From assembly GCA_030609325.1 (NCBI GenBank), contig JAUWCL010000005.1, forward strand, positions 40,574 through 104,573: 64,000 nt of DNA, in the 5' to 3' direction. This DNA is from Candidatus Krumholzibacteriota bacterium. Its GTDB lineage: Bacteria; Krumholzibacteriota; Krumholzibacteriia; Krumholzibacteriales; Krumholzibacteriaceae. Both the position numbers and the translations under genes were made by a program. The first letter of the stretch is position 1. The number at the start of each line of letters is the position of its first letter. Below are positions 8,203 through 17,180 of the stretch, in pieces. The notes under the pieces are model-generated. The model was not told where the DNA came from and did no database searches. It saw only the letters and a list, made by a program, of their open reading frames with translations.

Positions 8203-9126
8203 TCAGGACCTTCTCCTATCGAGATAGTACTGACCCTGCATGTATTCCGGCCTGTATTTCCTCACATAGTGGTTCAGCAGAGTCACCGGCACGACGAGCG
8301 GTATCTGCTCTGTACGGTACCTCTCGATGACCTCGAGCAGCTCCTTCTCCTCGTCGCCGCTCAGAACCTTCTTGAAATACCCTATGATGTGCATCAGGAC
8401 GCCGGTATTCTTCTTCACCGTTGCCAGCAGCTTCAATCCGTCCATGAGCGTTTCGATGTAGCTGCCGTAAAGTTCCGCGGGGCGCTCCTTTCCGCTCAGT
8501 GCCACGAGGGTGTCGAGCTTCGTCAGTGTCTTCCTGCTGTGCGAGAGGATCAGTAGCTTGTGCCTCGCGTGAAACTCCACGAGCTTCCCCCTGGTCCTGC
8601 CCGACGACTCCATCCTCCGCCACCGGTCGAATGTGAAGATGCGTTCGATGAAGTTCTCGCGCAGGCTGTCGTAGTGAAGGCGGCAGTCGTCCTCCACCGG
8701 AAACACGGGGAACCTGTCCATGAAAGCGCGGGCGAAGAGGCCCGTGCCCTTTCTTGTACGCGATCCTGTTTTATCGTAGACCTTCACCCCCATCATCCCC
8801 GAGCTCGGAGATCCGCTCTTGAAGATGAACCCGCAGAGTTCCTCCTGCTCGAGCCCGCGCAGTCGCTTCGATGCCCAGCTCTTCATCCTCTCCGTATGGT
8901 CAATGAGCGTATTGCGCGTTATAAGCCGCGGGGCTCGAGGATCACCGACCAGCCGCATCGCCTCTCTCGGGACGCCGAGGCCACATTCCGCCTCAGGGCA
9001 TACGGGGACGAAGTCGACGTACCTGCCCAGCCTGTCTCTGAGGAAACTGTCGAGCTTGTGTCCGCCGTCGTACCTGACCTTCTCCCCGAGCAGGCAGGAG
9101 CTTATACCCAGTCTGATCTTCTTCAT
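8203..9126 (-). CDS. DUF523 + DUF1722 (YbgA-like) protein
   Basis: 307 residues from ATG 9126 (GAAGGG just upstream; TTG 9141 is an alternative start). Residues 1-150 are a DUF523 domain with conserved Cys-containing segments (GISSCLLGEKVRYDGGHK, PVCPEAECGLGVPRE, FKSGSPSSG). Residues 190-307 are DUF1722 (HARHKLLILSHS, YFK, PVTLLNHYV). The two-domain form is widespread; YbgA is linked to photolyase regions in some bacteria, and DUF523 has been proposed as a sulfur-handling domain. No reaction can be assigned from the sequence. Confidence 0.88.
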   Translation of the reverse strand: MKKIRLGISSCLLGEKVRYDGGHKLDSFLRDRLGRYVDFVPVCPEAECGLGVPREAMRLVGDPRAPRLITRNTLIDHTERMKSWASKRLRGLEQEELCGFIFKSGSPSSGMMGVKVYDKTGSRTRKGTGLFARAFMDRFPVFPVEDDCRLHYDSLRENFIERIFTFDRWRRMESSGRTRGKLVEFHARHKLLILSHSRKTLTKLDTLVALSGKERPAELYGSYIETLMDGLKLLATVKKNTGVLMHIIGYFKKVLSGDEEKELLEVIERYRTEQIPLVVPVTLLNHYVRKYRPEYMQGQYYLDRRRS

Positions 9127-9285
9127 CCGCCCTTCAGCCAATCAATCACCTCTGATTCCGAATCGAAAAGGTGGATCAGTACTGCCATCTTCAGGGAACG
9201 GGGAAATCCGGATGATTATAGCACAGATAAGGACCCGCATTGAAAAGTACTATTCGATAATTACAGCTCCGCTCATACGCGATCC

Positions 9286-9528
9286 CTAGGCGATGATGCA
9301 CAGGACGAGGTACGGGACCAGGTTGAACACAAATACCGCGACCTTGTATCCGCCCAGTATCTGGTAGTGGATCTTCCCGAATTTCTCGGGCGGAATATCG
9401 AACATTTTGCCGTGCATCCTGTAGGTCCAGCTCCGGCCGAGCGTGATGAACATGAAGTAAATGATCATGATCCCCCAGTTCAAGAGGGTGCACCAGCCGA
9501 AAAAAACACGTATCATCTCGACAGTCAT
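9286..9528 (-). CDS. DUF6868-type two-helix membrane protein
   Basis: 80 residues with a near-perfect ribosome site (AAAGGAGGAATC) before ATG. Two membrane segments (FFGWCTLLNWGIMIIYFMF and VAVFVFNLVPYLVLCII) flank a conserved basic loop with Trp-Thr-Tyr-Arg-Met-His and PPEKFGKIHY. This matches the small DUF6868 family of unknown function. It stands alone between a DUF523 gene and a decayed gene. Confidence 0.75.
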   Translation of the reverse strand: MTVEMIRVFFGWCTLLNWGIMIIYFMFITLGRSWTYRMHGKMFDIPPEKFGKIHYQILGGYKVAVFVFNLVPYLVLCIIA

Positions 9529-9586
9529 GATTCCTCCTTTACAAGTTCTTACATCACCTTTGATAGCGCAGCCCGAGTCGCCGGGA

Positions 9587-10056
9587 TCATTCGTCGAAAA
9601 GCACTACCTTGTTCAGTACGACTTCTTTTCTGCTGCCATCATGAAAGAATCCGATCGTTACGGACCTGAAATCGTCGCTTCCGATCAGCGGCATCGAGAG
9701 AGGCGGTGGCAGCTCTCCGAAGAGACAGATGACATTTTCGAGCTCGATATTCCCGAACTCGAAGGATCTGAGCCTTGCCAGGTAGTTATGATCCGCATCG
9801 GTCATCGGCCACTCTACCATGAGCCCCTTCGATCTGATCGTTCCGGACAATCCGCTGTCACGATGAAAATCACGGTCGATTCGCGAAAATCGAGGACGAG
9901 ATTATAACTTTCCTTCGAACCATTGATCGAAGCCCTTACGAGAATGAGATGTCCGAGTTTCTCGAACGGAACGGCTGCATGGCTCGATGCAGATGGATTT
10001 CCGGGAAACGATGCGAGCAACACGATCGACAGGTAGATAGAAATTGATCTTTTCAT
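9587..10056 (-). pseudogene. Frameshifted retropepsin-like aspartyl protease family protein
   Basis: Two overlapping frames read as one protein. The first, from ATG 10056 with GGAGG upstream, gives a signal peptide and then NGSKESYNLVLDF, the strand that normally carries the catalytic Asp-Thr-Gly. Near 9885-9890 the frame must shift (an AAAA/TTTT run is nearby). Reading then continues to the stop at 9587 through LRSFEFGNIELENVICLF and LIGSDDFRSVTIGFF, typical of the second half of exported aspartyl-protease-like proteins. The catalytic triplet is missing in either frame. It is a decaying gene, or a sequencing error in a non-catalytic paralogue. Confidence 0.6.
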
Positions 10057-10113
10057 GTCTGGAACCTCCGGTACTGACTTCCTGTGGCTATGCCGGAGAT
10101 GCTCTCTCTGCTG

Positions 10114-10605
10114 TCAGAAAGAAAAGTTTACGATCGGGAAGACGGGAAGAAAGCCTCCCTCACGGATGACGTTGATCAATCCTATCTGAAGCCCGTACAT
10201 CGTCTCCGTGTAGTTGAAGAAACCGAGCTGGAAACCCCTGGCGTGTCCCGTGTAATTGATGAATCCCCACTGCCAGCCTTTGAAGGTGCCTTTAGTCACA
10301 TTCATCGTGTTGTACTGGAGCCCAGTAAAATCGGCGTCCACCCAGCTGGCGAAACCTATCTGGACACCCTTCGACTCTCCCGAAGTAAGATGGTTGACGA
10401 GACCAAGATCGAGACCGGTCAGCGAAGCATTCCTCCCGTAGATCAGGTTGAAACGGAGCGCCGTTATCGAAGTCTCTTCAGGATAGATCTGCAGGGGAGT
10501 GAACAGCGAGAGCTGTACGGGCTTTTCTTCGGCCGTGCCGTCGGACGGCACGCATACCATGATCACAAGCGCGAGAACAGCAATGGAAAGCGTCGATCTC
10601 ATCAT
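10114..10605 (-). CDS. Exported LA_2272-type surface-repeat protein
   Basis: 163 residues: a signal peptide (LSIAVLALVIMVCVPSDGTA), then short repeats of the form G-[LVF]-Q-[LIW]-G-[LF]-[IVF]-N (GLDLGLVNHL, GVQIGFASW, GWQWGFINYT, GFQLGFFNYT, GLQIGLINV). It ends in PVFPIVNFSF. The beta-repeat pattern and ending match LA_2272-type surface proteins. Location is probably outer membrane or surface; function unknown. GGAAAGAGACA precedes the start. Confidence 0.75.
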   Translation of the reverse strand: MMRSTLSIAVLALVIMVCVPSDGTAEEKPVQLSLFTPLQIYPEETSITALRFNLIYGRNASLTGLDLGLVNHLTSGESKGVQIGFASWVDADFTGLQYNTMNVTKGTFKGWQWGFINYTGHARGFQLGFFNYTETMYGLQIGLINVIREGGFLPVFPIVNFSF

Positions 10606-10684
10606 TGTCTCTTTCCGTTTCCAGTATACCTGAAGCTACGGGGTCCGATCCCCGCCTGAGCCCGATAGTAAAACAGCGACAGCG

Positions 10685-10866
10685 CTATTTACAGCCCTTT
10701 CTCCATTCAGGGATGTTGCGGATGACCTCGCTGCTGAACCTGTCCCTTACATCGCACCGGCAGCCGCCTCGATCTACACGCCATTCACCGCCCCGGAAGC
10801 TCGCGGATCCTGTCTCATGAGCCGTGGCGATGTCATCCCGGCCGTCACCGTTAAAATCCCCTGAAC
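10685..10866 (-). pseudogene. C-terminal remnant of an FG-GAP/VCBS-type repeat protein
   Basis: An open stretch with no start codon reads SGDFNGDGRDDIATAHETG and ends EWRKGCK-stop at 10685. The D-x-N-x-D-G-x-x-D signature is the calcium-binding loop of FG-GAP repeats in exported proteins. Upstream the frame hits a stop near 10930, where the CPBP gene ends. It seems to be a leftover 3' end. It fills most of the 320-base gap 10606-10927. Confidence 0.45.
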
Positions 10867-10927
10867 ATACTAATCCAGGCCCACAGCAGCAGGGGTAGTA
10901 TGATGGCCGCCGCTGGCATCCCGGGGA

Positions 10928-11551
10928 TCACCCGCGGGTAAGAAGATATATGGCCGTCATTATACCCAGCCCCGCGGTCATGTGGGATATCACTGGAATG
11001 GCCAGGCCGTGATAGCGCCCGGCCATGCGTCGCCACAGCGAGGAGACCAGGACCAGGATCACGAACACGACGATGACCCAGGGAATCTTCAGGAAAAGCA
11101 GGAGTACGAGCACGTGATACGCGGCAAAAGCAATATCCACGATATCGATGCTTCGGTTCCGCTCTGCCAGCGCGTCTCTCCAGAAGATCTCCTCGAGGAT
11201 CGGATGCAGGGAGACGTAATACGCGGCGAACAGCCACCAGCTCGTCCCGCGGAGCCCGAATGATTCGAGGACCGCGGAGAGGCTGCCCTGTACGTTTTCT
11301 ATCACGGTCCATAGAATGACCAGAAGCGGCCCGGAGCAAGCACACAGAAGGACGAGCCCGATACCGGTCGGGGTATGCCACCCCCGGAACAACGCCGGCC
11401 GGGGGCGATCGCTGCGCGCAAGAAACAGATATATCACGATGCCTGCATGATAGAGCAGGATCGCCGTCCACGCCGACCTGAGGTAATACAGACCTGCCAG
11501 GACGGCGATGCATGGCATCAGCAAGACGACATACCGCGATCTGAGCATCAT
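10928..11551 (-). CDS. CPBP-family intramembrane protease-like protein
   Basis: 207 residues with about six membrane helices. The CPBP (Abi/Rce1-like) signature is present: Glu-Glu-x3-Arg in HPILEEIFWR, a later helix ending in a His (AAYHVLVLL), and ISHMTAG near the C-terminus. Family members are membrane metal-dependent proteases or non-catalytic relatives linked to bacteriocin self-immunity and protein processing. The ribosome site is weak. There is no obvious substrate gene beside it. Confidence 0.75.
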   Translation of the reverse strand: MMLRSRYVVLLMPCIAVLAGLYYLRSAWTAILLYHAGIVIYLFLARSDRPRPALFRGWHTPTGIGLVLLCACSGPLLVILWTVIENVQGSLSAVLESFGLRGTSWWLFAAYYVSLHPILEEIFWRDALAERNRSIDIVDIAFAAYHVLVLLLFLKIPWVIVVFVILVLVSSLWRRMAGRYHGLAIPVISHMTAGLGIMTAIYLLTRG

Positions 11552-11684
11552 GCTGTATTTCCGTTTAAATCATTCTGAAGGATGACCGCGTTCAATTCTT
11601 CTTGCATGCAGCGGCATTCCTCCTGTAAGTAAAATACCATAATAACTGGCTCCTTCAGCGTACCAGTTTACCGGGACATCGCCT

Positions 11685-13007
11685 ATGGTTGATAATCAGG
11701 ATATATCTCGAGTGGTCGAGAACGGCCTCTGCCATTCCTGCGGCGCCTGCTCGGGAACCTGTCCGGAAGGCGCCATCCGGTTTGAGGAGACGATCAGCGG
11801 CTTCCTCTTCCCCATCGTTGATCCGGAGAAATGCACGTCGTGCGGCTTGTGCCTGGCCGTGTGTCCCGGAGAGTCCTTCGGCGATGCCCTGGTCGACAAG
11901 CTGCCCGAGGACCCGTTTACCGGCCGGTCAATCAGGTCCTATGTGGGCAGGAGCCTCGACGAGCGTGTCTATTCCAATTCACAAAGCGGCGGTGTCGCCT
12001 CAGAGCTGCTGATCCATGCCCTCCGATCGAAGGATATATCGGGTGCCATCGTCGTGACGATGAATCCGGGAGTCCATCCTCGTCCCGAGGCGTATATCGC
12101 ATCCAGCGAAGAAGAGATCATGGCCGCCCAGAAATCGAAGTACTGTCCGGTTCCCCTGCTCGATATCCTCGGCCAACTGGAGCATTTTCCCGGCGCCGTG
12201 GCTATTGTGGGACTCTCCTGCCACATTCACGGCATTATCAAGGCTCTCGATCTGTTCCCCGGCCTGACAGAAAAAGTCAAATACAGGATCGGTCTTATAT
12301 GCAACCACTCTCTCAGCTGCGTATCGATCGATTATCTGGTCATGAAGGCCGGCTTTGAGGACAGCGAGGAAAAAAACTTGATCTTTCGCGACAAGTCCTG
12401 CAGAGGCTATCCGGGCGATATTTGGGTATCATCGACTGATGGACGCTCTGTTATTCTAAGGGACAGAAACCGCAAGCGGATCAAACCCTACCTCACTCCT
12501 CCACGCTGCCATCTCTGTTTCGACAAGATGAATGTTTTGTCGGATGTGACGCTCGGTGATCCGCACGGGATTATTTCTGCCGACCGGAAAAACGGAGAAT
12601 CCGTCTGTATCGCCCGCAGCCGCGCGGGACTTGCGCTTGTCGAATCCGCCATCGGATCCGGAAGAGTCACTCTGCGGGAGATCCCCTATTCCGATATAGT
12701 CCGGGGGCAGAAGATAGACCGCAAGAGAGCCGCCTGGCGGGGATTCTGTGAAGAATGGCAATCTCTCGGGAAGCCCCTTCCTGACTATTTCCCGTCCATA
12801 AGGAAACACGCGGACTCTATCGCCGGACATTCGCACAGAAGTGTAGAGAATACGCTTCGCTTGAGTTCGTTCGGTGACAGAAAGGAACTCCTGGACTGGA
12901 TAAAAGAAAACGATCGAAAAGACTTGTTACTGGACGCCGTCAGAAGCGTCTATACTTACCCGTTGCTGGCAGCGCGTAAACTCGTTTCAATTTTTATGCG
13001 AGGCTAG
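11685..13007 (+). CDS. Coenzyme F420 hydrogenase/dehydrogenase beta-subunit family (FrhB-like) Fe-S flavoprotein
   Basis: 440 residues. The N-terminal two-cluster ferredoxin (CHSCGACSGTCP, CTSCGLCLAVCP) leads into FrhB N- and C-terminal domains, with further Cys motifs (GLSCHIHG, PRCHLCFDKMN, SDVTLGDPHG). Family members move electrons through FAD and Fe-S clusters. Many bacterial copies sit, as here, beside polysaccharide pyruvyl transferases in exopolysaccharide clusters rather than with F420 enzymes. The pyruvyl transferase starts 24 bases later. Confidence 0.88.
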   Translation: MVDNQDISRVVENGLCHSCGACSGTCPEGAIRFEETISGFLFPIVDPEKCTSCGLCLAVCPGESFGDALVDKLPEDPFTGRSIRSYVGRSLDERVYSNSQSGGVASELLIHALRSKDISGAIVVTMNPGVHPRPEAYIASSEEEIMAAQKSKYCPVPLLDILGQLEHFPGAVAIVGLSCHIHGIIKALDLFPGLTEKVKYRIGLICNHSLSCVSIDYLVMKAGFEDSEEKNLIFRDKSCRGYPGDIWVSSTDGRSVILRDRNRKRIKPYLTPPRCHLCFDKMNVLSDVTLGDPHGIISADRKNGESVCIARSRAGLALVESAIGSGRVTLREIPYSDIVRGQKIDRKRAAWRGFCEEWQSLGKPLPDYFPSIRKHADSIAGHSHRSVENTLRLSSFGDRKELLDWIKENDRKDLLLDAVRSVYTYPLLAARKLVSIFMRG

Positions 13008-13031
13008 AAACCCTGAGCGAGGTTCGACCTG

Positions 13032-14174
13032 ATGATGATCGAGGTCAGAAAAGCGGGATTCGTCAATAAAGGGGCCGAGCTCATGCTCTTGAGCGTCCTC
13101 GACCGTGTCGGCAGGGAACTGCCCGATGCGGATCTTGTCATGGCGCCTAACCTCAGAACGGCACCTTACAGGAAGCGGGCAGTACTCGGACTGTATCAGA
13201 AGGTCTGGTTTCAGCGTTACCGCGTTCAATGGGGTCATCTCGGCGGACTGATGCCTCGTGGAATGAGGGAGTTCTTCGGCCTGGTGCTCGATTCCGAGGT
13301 CGATGTCGTCCTCGATGCGTCAGGTTTTTCCTACAGTGACCAGGTCGGATTATCGAGCACTCTGGCAACTGCCAGGGCTTTGAGAAGGTGGAAGAAGCAG
13401 GAGACAAAGGTCATCCTGCTGCCTCAGGCCTTTGGCCCTTTCGAGGACAACAGGATCAGGTCCTCGATGCGATACATCGCCGAACATGCCGACCTGATCT
13501 TCGCCCGCGACGAGATCTCGTACAATTACCTGGCCGATATCGTCGGGGAAAAGGAACACATCAGGATCGCGCCGGATTTCACCTGTCTGCTCGATGGGAA
13601 TGCTCCTGAATGGTTCGATCGGCACAAAAACAGGTTCTGTATTATCCCGAATCACAGGATGCTCGAGAAGACCTCGGCCCGCGACGCGGCCGGGTATGTC
13701 TCTTTCCTGAGCAAATGCTGCAGGTATCTTCATGATCGGGATCAGAAGCCGTTTTTCCTGATCCATGAAAGCGACAGGGATCTCGAGATCGCGAGAAGCG
13801 TCATCGATGACCTCGGCATCGATATAAAGGTTATTGTCGAAGGTGATCCTTTGATGATAAAGGGCATCCTGGGCAGATGCCATGGGGTTATCAGTTCCCG
13901 TTTTCACGGGCTGGTCAGCTCGCTGTCCCAGGGGGTCCCCGCGCTGACTGTCGGATGGAGTCACAAGTATGAGATGCTGTTCAGGGATTACAGATTCACG
14001 GACGGCCTGTTGAGTATCACGGCGCCCGATCGGGAAATCGAGAGCAGAATAGACCGGCTCATCGATAAAGATTCACACGACAAGCTGAGCGCCGGCCTGA
14101 TCGAAGAAGCACAAAAGCAGAAAGATCTCTCCATCAGGATGTGGGACTCTGTTTTTTCCGTCCTGAGCCGTTGA
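13032..14174 (+). CDS. Polysaccharide pyruvyl transferase family protein (WcaK/CsaB-like)
   Basis: 380 residues of the GT-B-like pyruvyl transferase fold: N-terminal NKGAELMLLSV, central VVLDASGFSYSDQ and LLPQAFGPF, and a C-terminal segment ISSRFHGLVSSLSQGVPAL. The last holds the conserved Ser-Arg-Phe-His of this family. Such enzymes transfer pyruvate from PEP to sugars of surface polymers. The FrhB-like and GT4 genes on either side, within 25 bases, form one operon. Confidence 0.9.
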   Translation: MMIEVRKAGFVNKGAELMLLSVLDRVGRELPDADLVMAPNLRTAPYRKRAVLGLYQKVWFQRYRVQWGHLGGLMPRGMREFFGLVLDSEVDVVLDASGFSYSDQVGLSSTLATARALRRWKKQETKVILLPQAFGPFEDNRIRSSMRYIAEHADLIFARDEISYNYLADIVGEKEHIRIAPDFTCLLDGNAPEWFDRHKNRFCIIPNHRMLEKTSARDAAGYVSFLSKCCRYLHDRDQKPFFLIHESDRDLEIARSVIDDLGIDIKVIVEGDPLMIKGILGRCHGVISSRFHGLVSSLSQGVPALTVGWSHKYEMLFRDYRFTDGLLSITAPDREIESRIDRLIDKDSHDKLSAGLIEEAQKQKDLSIRMWDSVFSVLSR

Positions 14175-14186
14175 TCTCGAGGCAAT

Positions 14187-15308
14187 ATGCATCAGGAGAA
14201 CATGAACCGCAGGACAGCATTCTACGTATCGAACCTGGGCGGCGGAGGCGCACAGAGAGTCATCATCAATCTGGCCCGGGGTTTCATTGAGCGCGGTCTT
14301 AATGTGGATGTCGTCGTTGCAAAGGCAGCCGGCCCCCTCCTGGAAGACGTGCCCGAAGACGCCAGGCTTGTCGACCTCGGGGCCGGGGGCACTCTTGGCA
14401 GTCTGCCGCGTCTTGTAAAGTACATAAAGCGCGAGAGGCCTGTCTCGATGCTGTCCACCATGAGTCATTGCAACGTCGTCGCTCTCATGGCCCGATGGTT
14501 TTCAAGGTCAGACATGCGGCTGGTCGTCCGGGAAGCCAATACATTGACCTTTCATGAGTATCGAACCCCCTCTGTCAGGGAACGTACGGTATTCCACCTT
14601 ATGAAAAGACTGTATCCAAAGGCCGACATGGTCGTAGCCAATTCCCTGAATACCGCCGCCGACCTGGTCAGACACGGAATCGCAGGTGAAAATCGCGTTT
14701 GCGTGATCCACAATCCCATCATGTCAGACAGTCTTCTCGAGAAACAGAAAGCAGCCATTGATCACCCATGGTTTCAGAACATGGAAATCCCGGTCGTACT
14801 GGGAATCGGTCGCCTTCACCAACAGAAGGATTATGAGACCATGATCCGCGCTTTCAGCACTGTCCGCAAGGATCGTACTGCACGGCTGGTCATCCTTGGG
14901 GAAGGGACTGAAAGAGGCCGCTTGCTCGAGCTCGCTGCGCAACTCGGCCTTGAAAAGGATATAGAATTCCCGGGTTTTGTGTCAAATCCCCATGCCTATA
15001 TTGCCAGGGCTTCGGCTGTTGCTCTCTCCTCGAGATGGGAAGGTTTTGGAAACGTACTGGTCGAGGCCCTGGCGGCAGGCACACCTGTTGTCTCGACCGA
15101 CTGCCCCGGCGGTCCTGCGGAGATCCTGGAAAACGGGAAGTTTGGAAAGCTCGTTCCAGTCGGCAACGCAGAAGCTTTCGCTGATGCGATATTGGACACC
15201 CTTGATAATCCCCAGGACAGGGATGCACTTATCGATCGGGCAAAGGATTTTTCGATTGATATAGTAACTTCCCGGTATATCGATGTTCTCGGTGTCGATC
15301 GCTCCTAA
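14187..15308 (+). CDS. Glycosyltransferase family 4
   Basis: 373 residues, GT-B fold. The N-terminal acceptor half contains the glycine loop NLGGGGAQRV. The C-terminal donor half contains GIGRLHQQKDYETMI, ILGEGTERGRL, the SSRWEGFGNVLVEALA block with the conserved Glu-x7-Glu pattern, and STDCPGGPAEIL. These are typical GT4 nucleotide-sugar transferases of capsule or O-antigen synthesis. It is the third gene of the cluster; the acceptor is unknown. Confidence 0.93.
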   Translation: MHQENMNRRTAFYVSNLGGGGAQRVIINLARGFIERGLNVDVVVAKAAGPLLEDVPEDARLVDLGAGGTLGSLPRLVKYIKRERPVSMLSTMSHCNVVALMARWFSRSDMRLVVREANTLTFHEYRTPSVRERTVFHLMKRLYPKADMVVANSLNTAADLVRHGIAGENRVCVIHNPIMSDSLLEKQKAAIDHPWFQNMEIPVVLGIGRLHQQKDYETMIRAFSTVRKDRTARLVILGEGTERGRLLELAAQLGLEKDIEFPGFVSNPHAYIARASAVALSSRWEGFGNVLVEALAAGTPVVSTDCPGGPAEILENGKFGKLVPVGNAEAFADAILDTLDNPQDRDALIDRAKDFSIDIVTSRYIDVLGVDRS

Positions 15309-15736
15309 CCTTCACCACCCTCCCTGTCTTGCTTATAACGGAAAAGCGCTTCATCAAGGATGTTCTTGAACTCTTCGGGATCATTCGGTGTCAGGAGGAT
15401 CCGCCGGATATGCCCTTCACTCTTGTCGATCACGACATGCTCGAGAAAGTTGGCCCAATCCACCTTCAGAGCAGGCCTGAATCCCTTCAGGTGCAGATCT
15501 CCTTTCAACAGGCCCTTGACCTCGGATTCGGAAACGTCCACTCGTTCGATCTGGTCGAAAGGGATCGACATGCACCCGAACAGCGTGTCGATCGGAACAG
15601 ACGATCACGGCCGTTTTGCCGTTTTTCTCGACCGTCCCGGTTCGGCAGCCTTCGCGATGAAGGACCGCATGCCGCCGATCGTGACTTCGGTCACGACGCA
15701 ACCCGTCATATCCCACAGTAGAAAAACCAGCCCCAT
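15305..15736 (-). pseudogene. Decayed small lipoprotein gene
   Basis: An in-frame 5' part from ATG 15736 has a signal with a lipobox-like end (MGLVFLLWDMTGC). It then meets a stop at about 15608. The 3' part (88 residues from an internal ATG 15571, DQIERVDVSESEVKGLLKG onward) is in the same frame and looks coding, with a PH-like beta character. The stretch between reads sensibly only in another frame (TVEKNGKTAVIVCSD). Two compensating shifts would restore one protein of about 145 residues. Alternatively only the 88-residue part is translated. The end overlaps the GT4 stop. Confidence 0.45.
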
Positions 15737-15949
15737 ACATTTCTTCGCATAGCTATTTTGTATTCCTACTACCAAAGAAAGTCGTTATTGGTTTGATTGC
15801 AAATACAATAGACAGCAGAACAAACCACCATACACTTATGGCATGAGCCTGGAAAATTGCAACATGTGTAGGTCAGTCAAATGATCTTTTATTAAGCTGC
15901 GAGCCGAGCCGGGCAGATCGAGCGCCCATCGCTGAAGGGGGAAAAATGG

Positions 15950-16720
15950 CTATATCTCACCCTGGTCCAGACCCAAGACCTCCTGCCCGTCCAAAGTCAC
16001 CAAGGGTAGTTCCCACAAACCCAGAAACTTGTGACCAGGGTCCTTCTCGCTATAAATCGCAATCGGGTCCGCCAGACAAAATGGCTTTATGAGCAGATTC
16101 CTGTCGTGGCATTGTCCTACACGTTTATCCCTTGCATTCCTCCAACCAAAGCGACGAAGGTGAGTAGTCGTGAGTAGATAATTTGCTCCGCTCCTGGAAA
16201 AGTTCTTTAGCACTCTGATAGCGTCCTTGATCGGCAAGTGTTGAATCACGTCGCGACAGAAGATCATATCGCAGCGCGGTAGCTCATCGATTACGAAATC
16301 GACGATCTTAAATTCATACTGCGGGTGTTCTTTCGCAAGCTTTTCAATTAGCGCAGGAACAATATCGCCCCCGACGTAACGAAATCCTTTTGGAAGCCGG
16401 TCAAGCACGGCTGGCATCCATATGAAATCGCCACAACCGGCATCAAGCATCGAATTCACACCATATTCTCGAATCACTTTTTCAAGGATCTCCTGTGTCG
16501 CCCTGGTGTATTCGACCGTGGACCCGCCTCCAGAAAGATGCGATTCGCCCCAGCGTCCCTCGCGCGTGATTCTGATGAAGGCTTCCCGGCGAGCAGTCGA
16601 AGCCCATCGCTCTCTCTGTTCACCAGTTAGAAAGGCCATAGCGAACTTTTGCATCAAAGCGGTGGCCCGTTCCCGGTAGATCCTTATTCCGGATGGCAGC
16701 ATAATAAGAGTCAATTCCAT
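15950..16720 (-). CDS. Class I SAM-dependent methyltransferase
   Basis: 256 residues from ATG 16720. Motif I is MLDAGCGDFIWMP, motif II VGGDI, and the motif IV region is CDMIFCRDVIQHLP. This is a Rossmann methyltransferase related to those found in polysaccharide and natural-product loci; the substrate is unknown. Base composition is visibly less GC-rich than the neighbours. The 213-base region 15737-15949 downstream is AT-richer with no gene seen. The gene abuts a truncated RCC1-type remnant, suggesting it arrived by insertion (inference). Confidence 0.82.
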   Translation of the reverse strand: MELTLIMLPSGIRIYRERATALMQKFAMAFLTGEQRERWASTARREAFIRITREGRWGESHLSGGGSTVEYTRATQEILEKVIREYGVNSMLDAGCGDFIWMPAVLDRLPKGFRYVGGDIVPALIEKLAKEHPQYEFKIVDFVIDELPRCDMIFCRDVIQHLPIKDAIRVLKNFSRSGANYLLTTTHLRRFGWRNARDKRVGQCHDRNLLIKPFCLADPIAIYSEKDPGHKFLGLWELPLVTLDGQEVLGLDQGEI

Positions 16721-16722
16721 TC

Positions 16723-17166
16723 TTAGTTGAAACTCTGAGCGACCGTTCGCCCCCTGGCGTCCCCACCGTTCCACTCGATCTGATGCCGGCCCGCCTCCAT
16801 GGGCCTGTCAACGAGCCTCCGCACGAGACGCCCCGCGAGATCGTAGATATCAATCCTTACGCGCTCTGAGCCTGGCAGGGCCGCTACCAGGTAACAATAC
16901 TCCTTTCCCGGTTCAATCGCTCTATCTTCGCAGGTTCTCGCATGCGGCGAAAGAGGGCTATCAGTGATGCACGAAAAATCTCCCGGGCGCAGGGTGCGAT
17001 ACAGTCGGAATCCGCTTAACGCCTCATCCGCCTCAGTCTCCCAATTGAGCACAATGGCCCCTTCTCTGGAGTCAGCGATGCTGCTGAATGCAACGGCGGT
17101 AGAACTTCCGGATCTTATACCAAGGCTGTGAGTCCCGCCCCCGGCAACCGCCACGGCTCCTGACAA
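16723..17166 (-). pseudogene. Remnant of an RCC1-repeat/FlgD-like C-terminal domain exported protein
   Basis: The open frame has no proper start; an in-frame stop lies just upstream of a TTG. It begins with an RCC1-like repeat (SGAVAVAGGGTHSLGIRSG). A fibronectin-like segment follows (IVLNWETEADEALSGFRLYR), then a FlgD-Ig-like C-terminal domain (RIDIYDLAGRLVRRLVD, IEWNGGDARGRTVA). Normally this ends with another 25 residues (SGVYFYRL-type) that are missing here; the methyltransferase start lies at that point. Both ends are lost, so it is not functional. Confidence 0.6.
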
Positions 17167-17180
17167 GCCCTGTCAGATCC

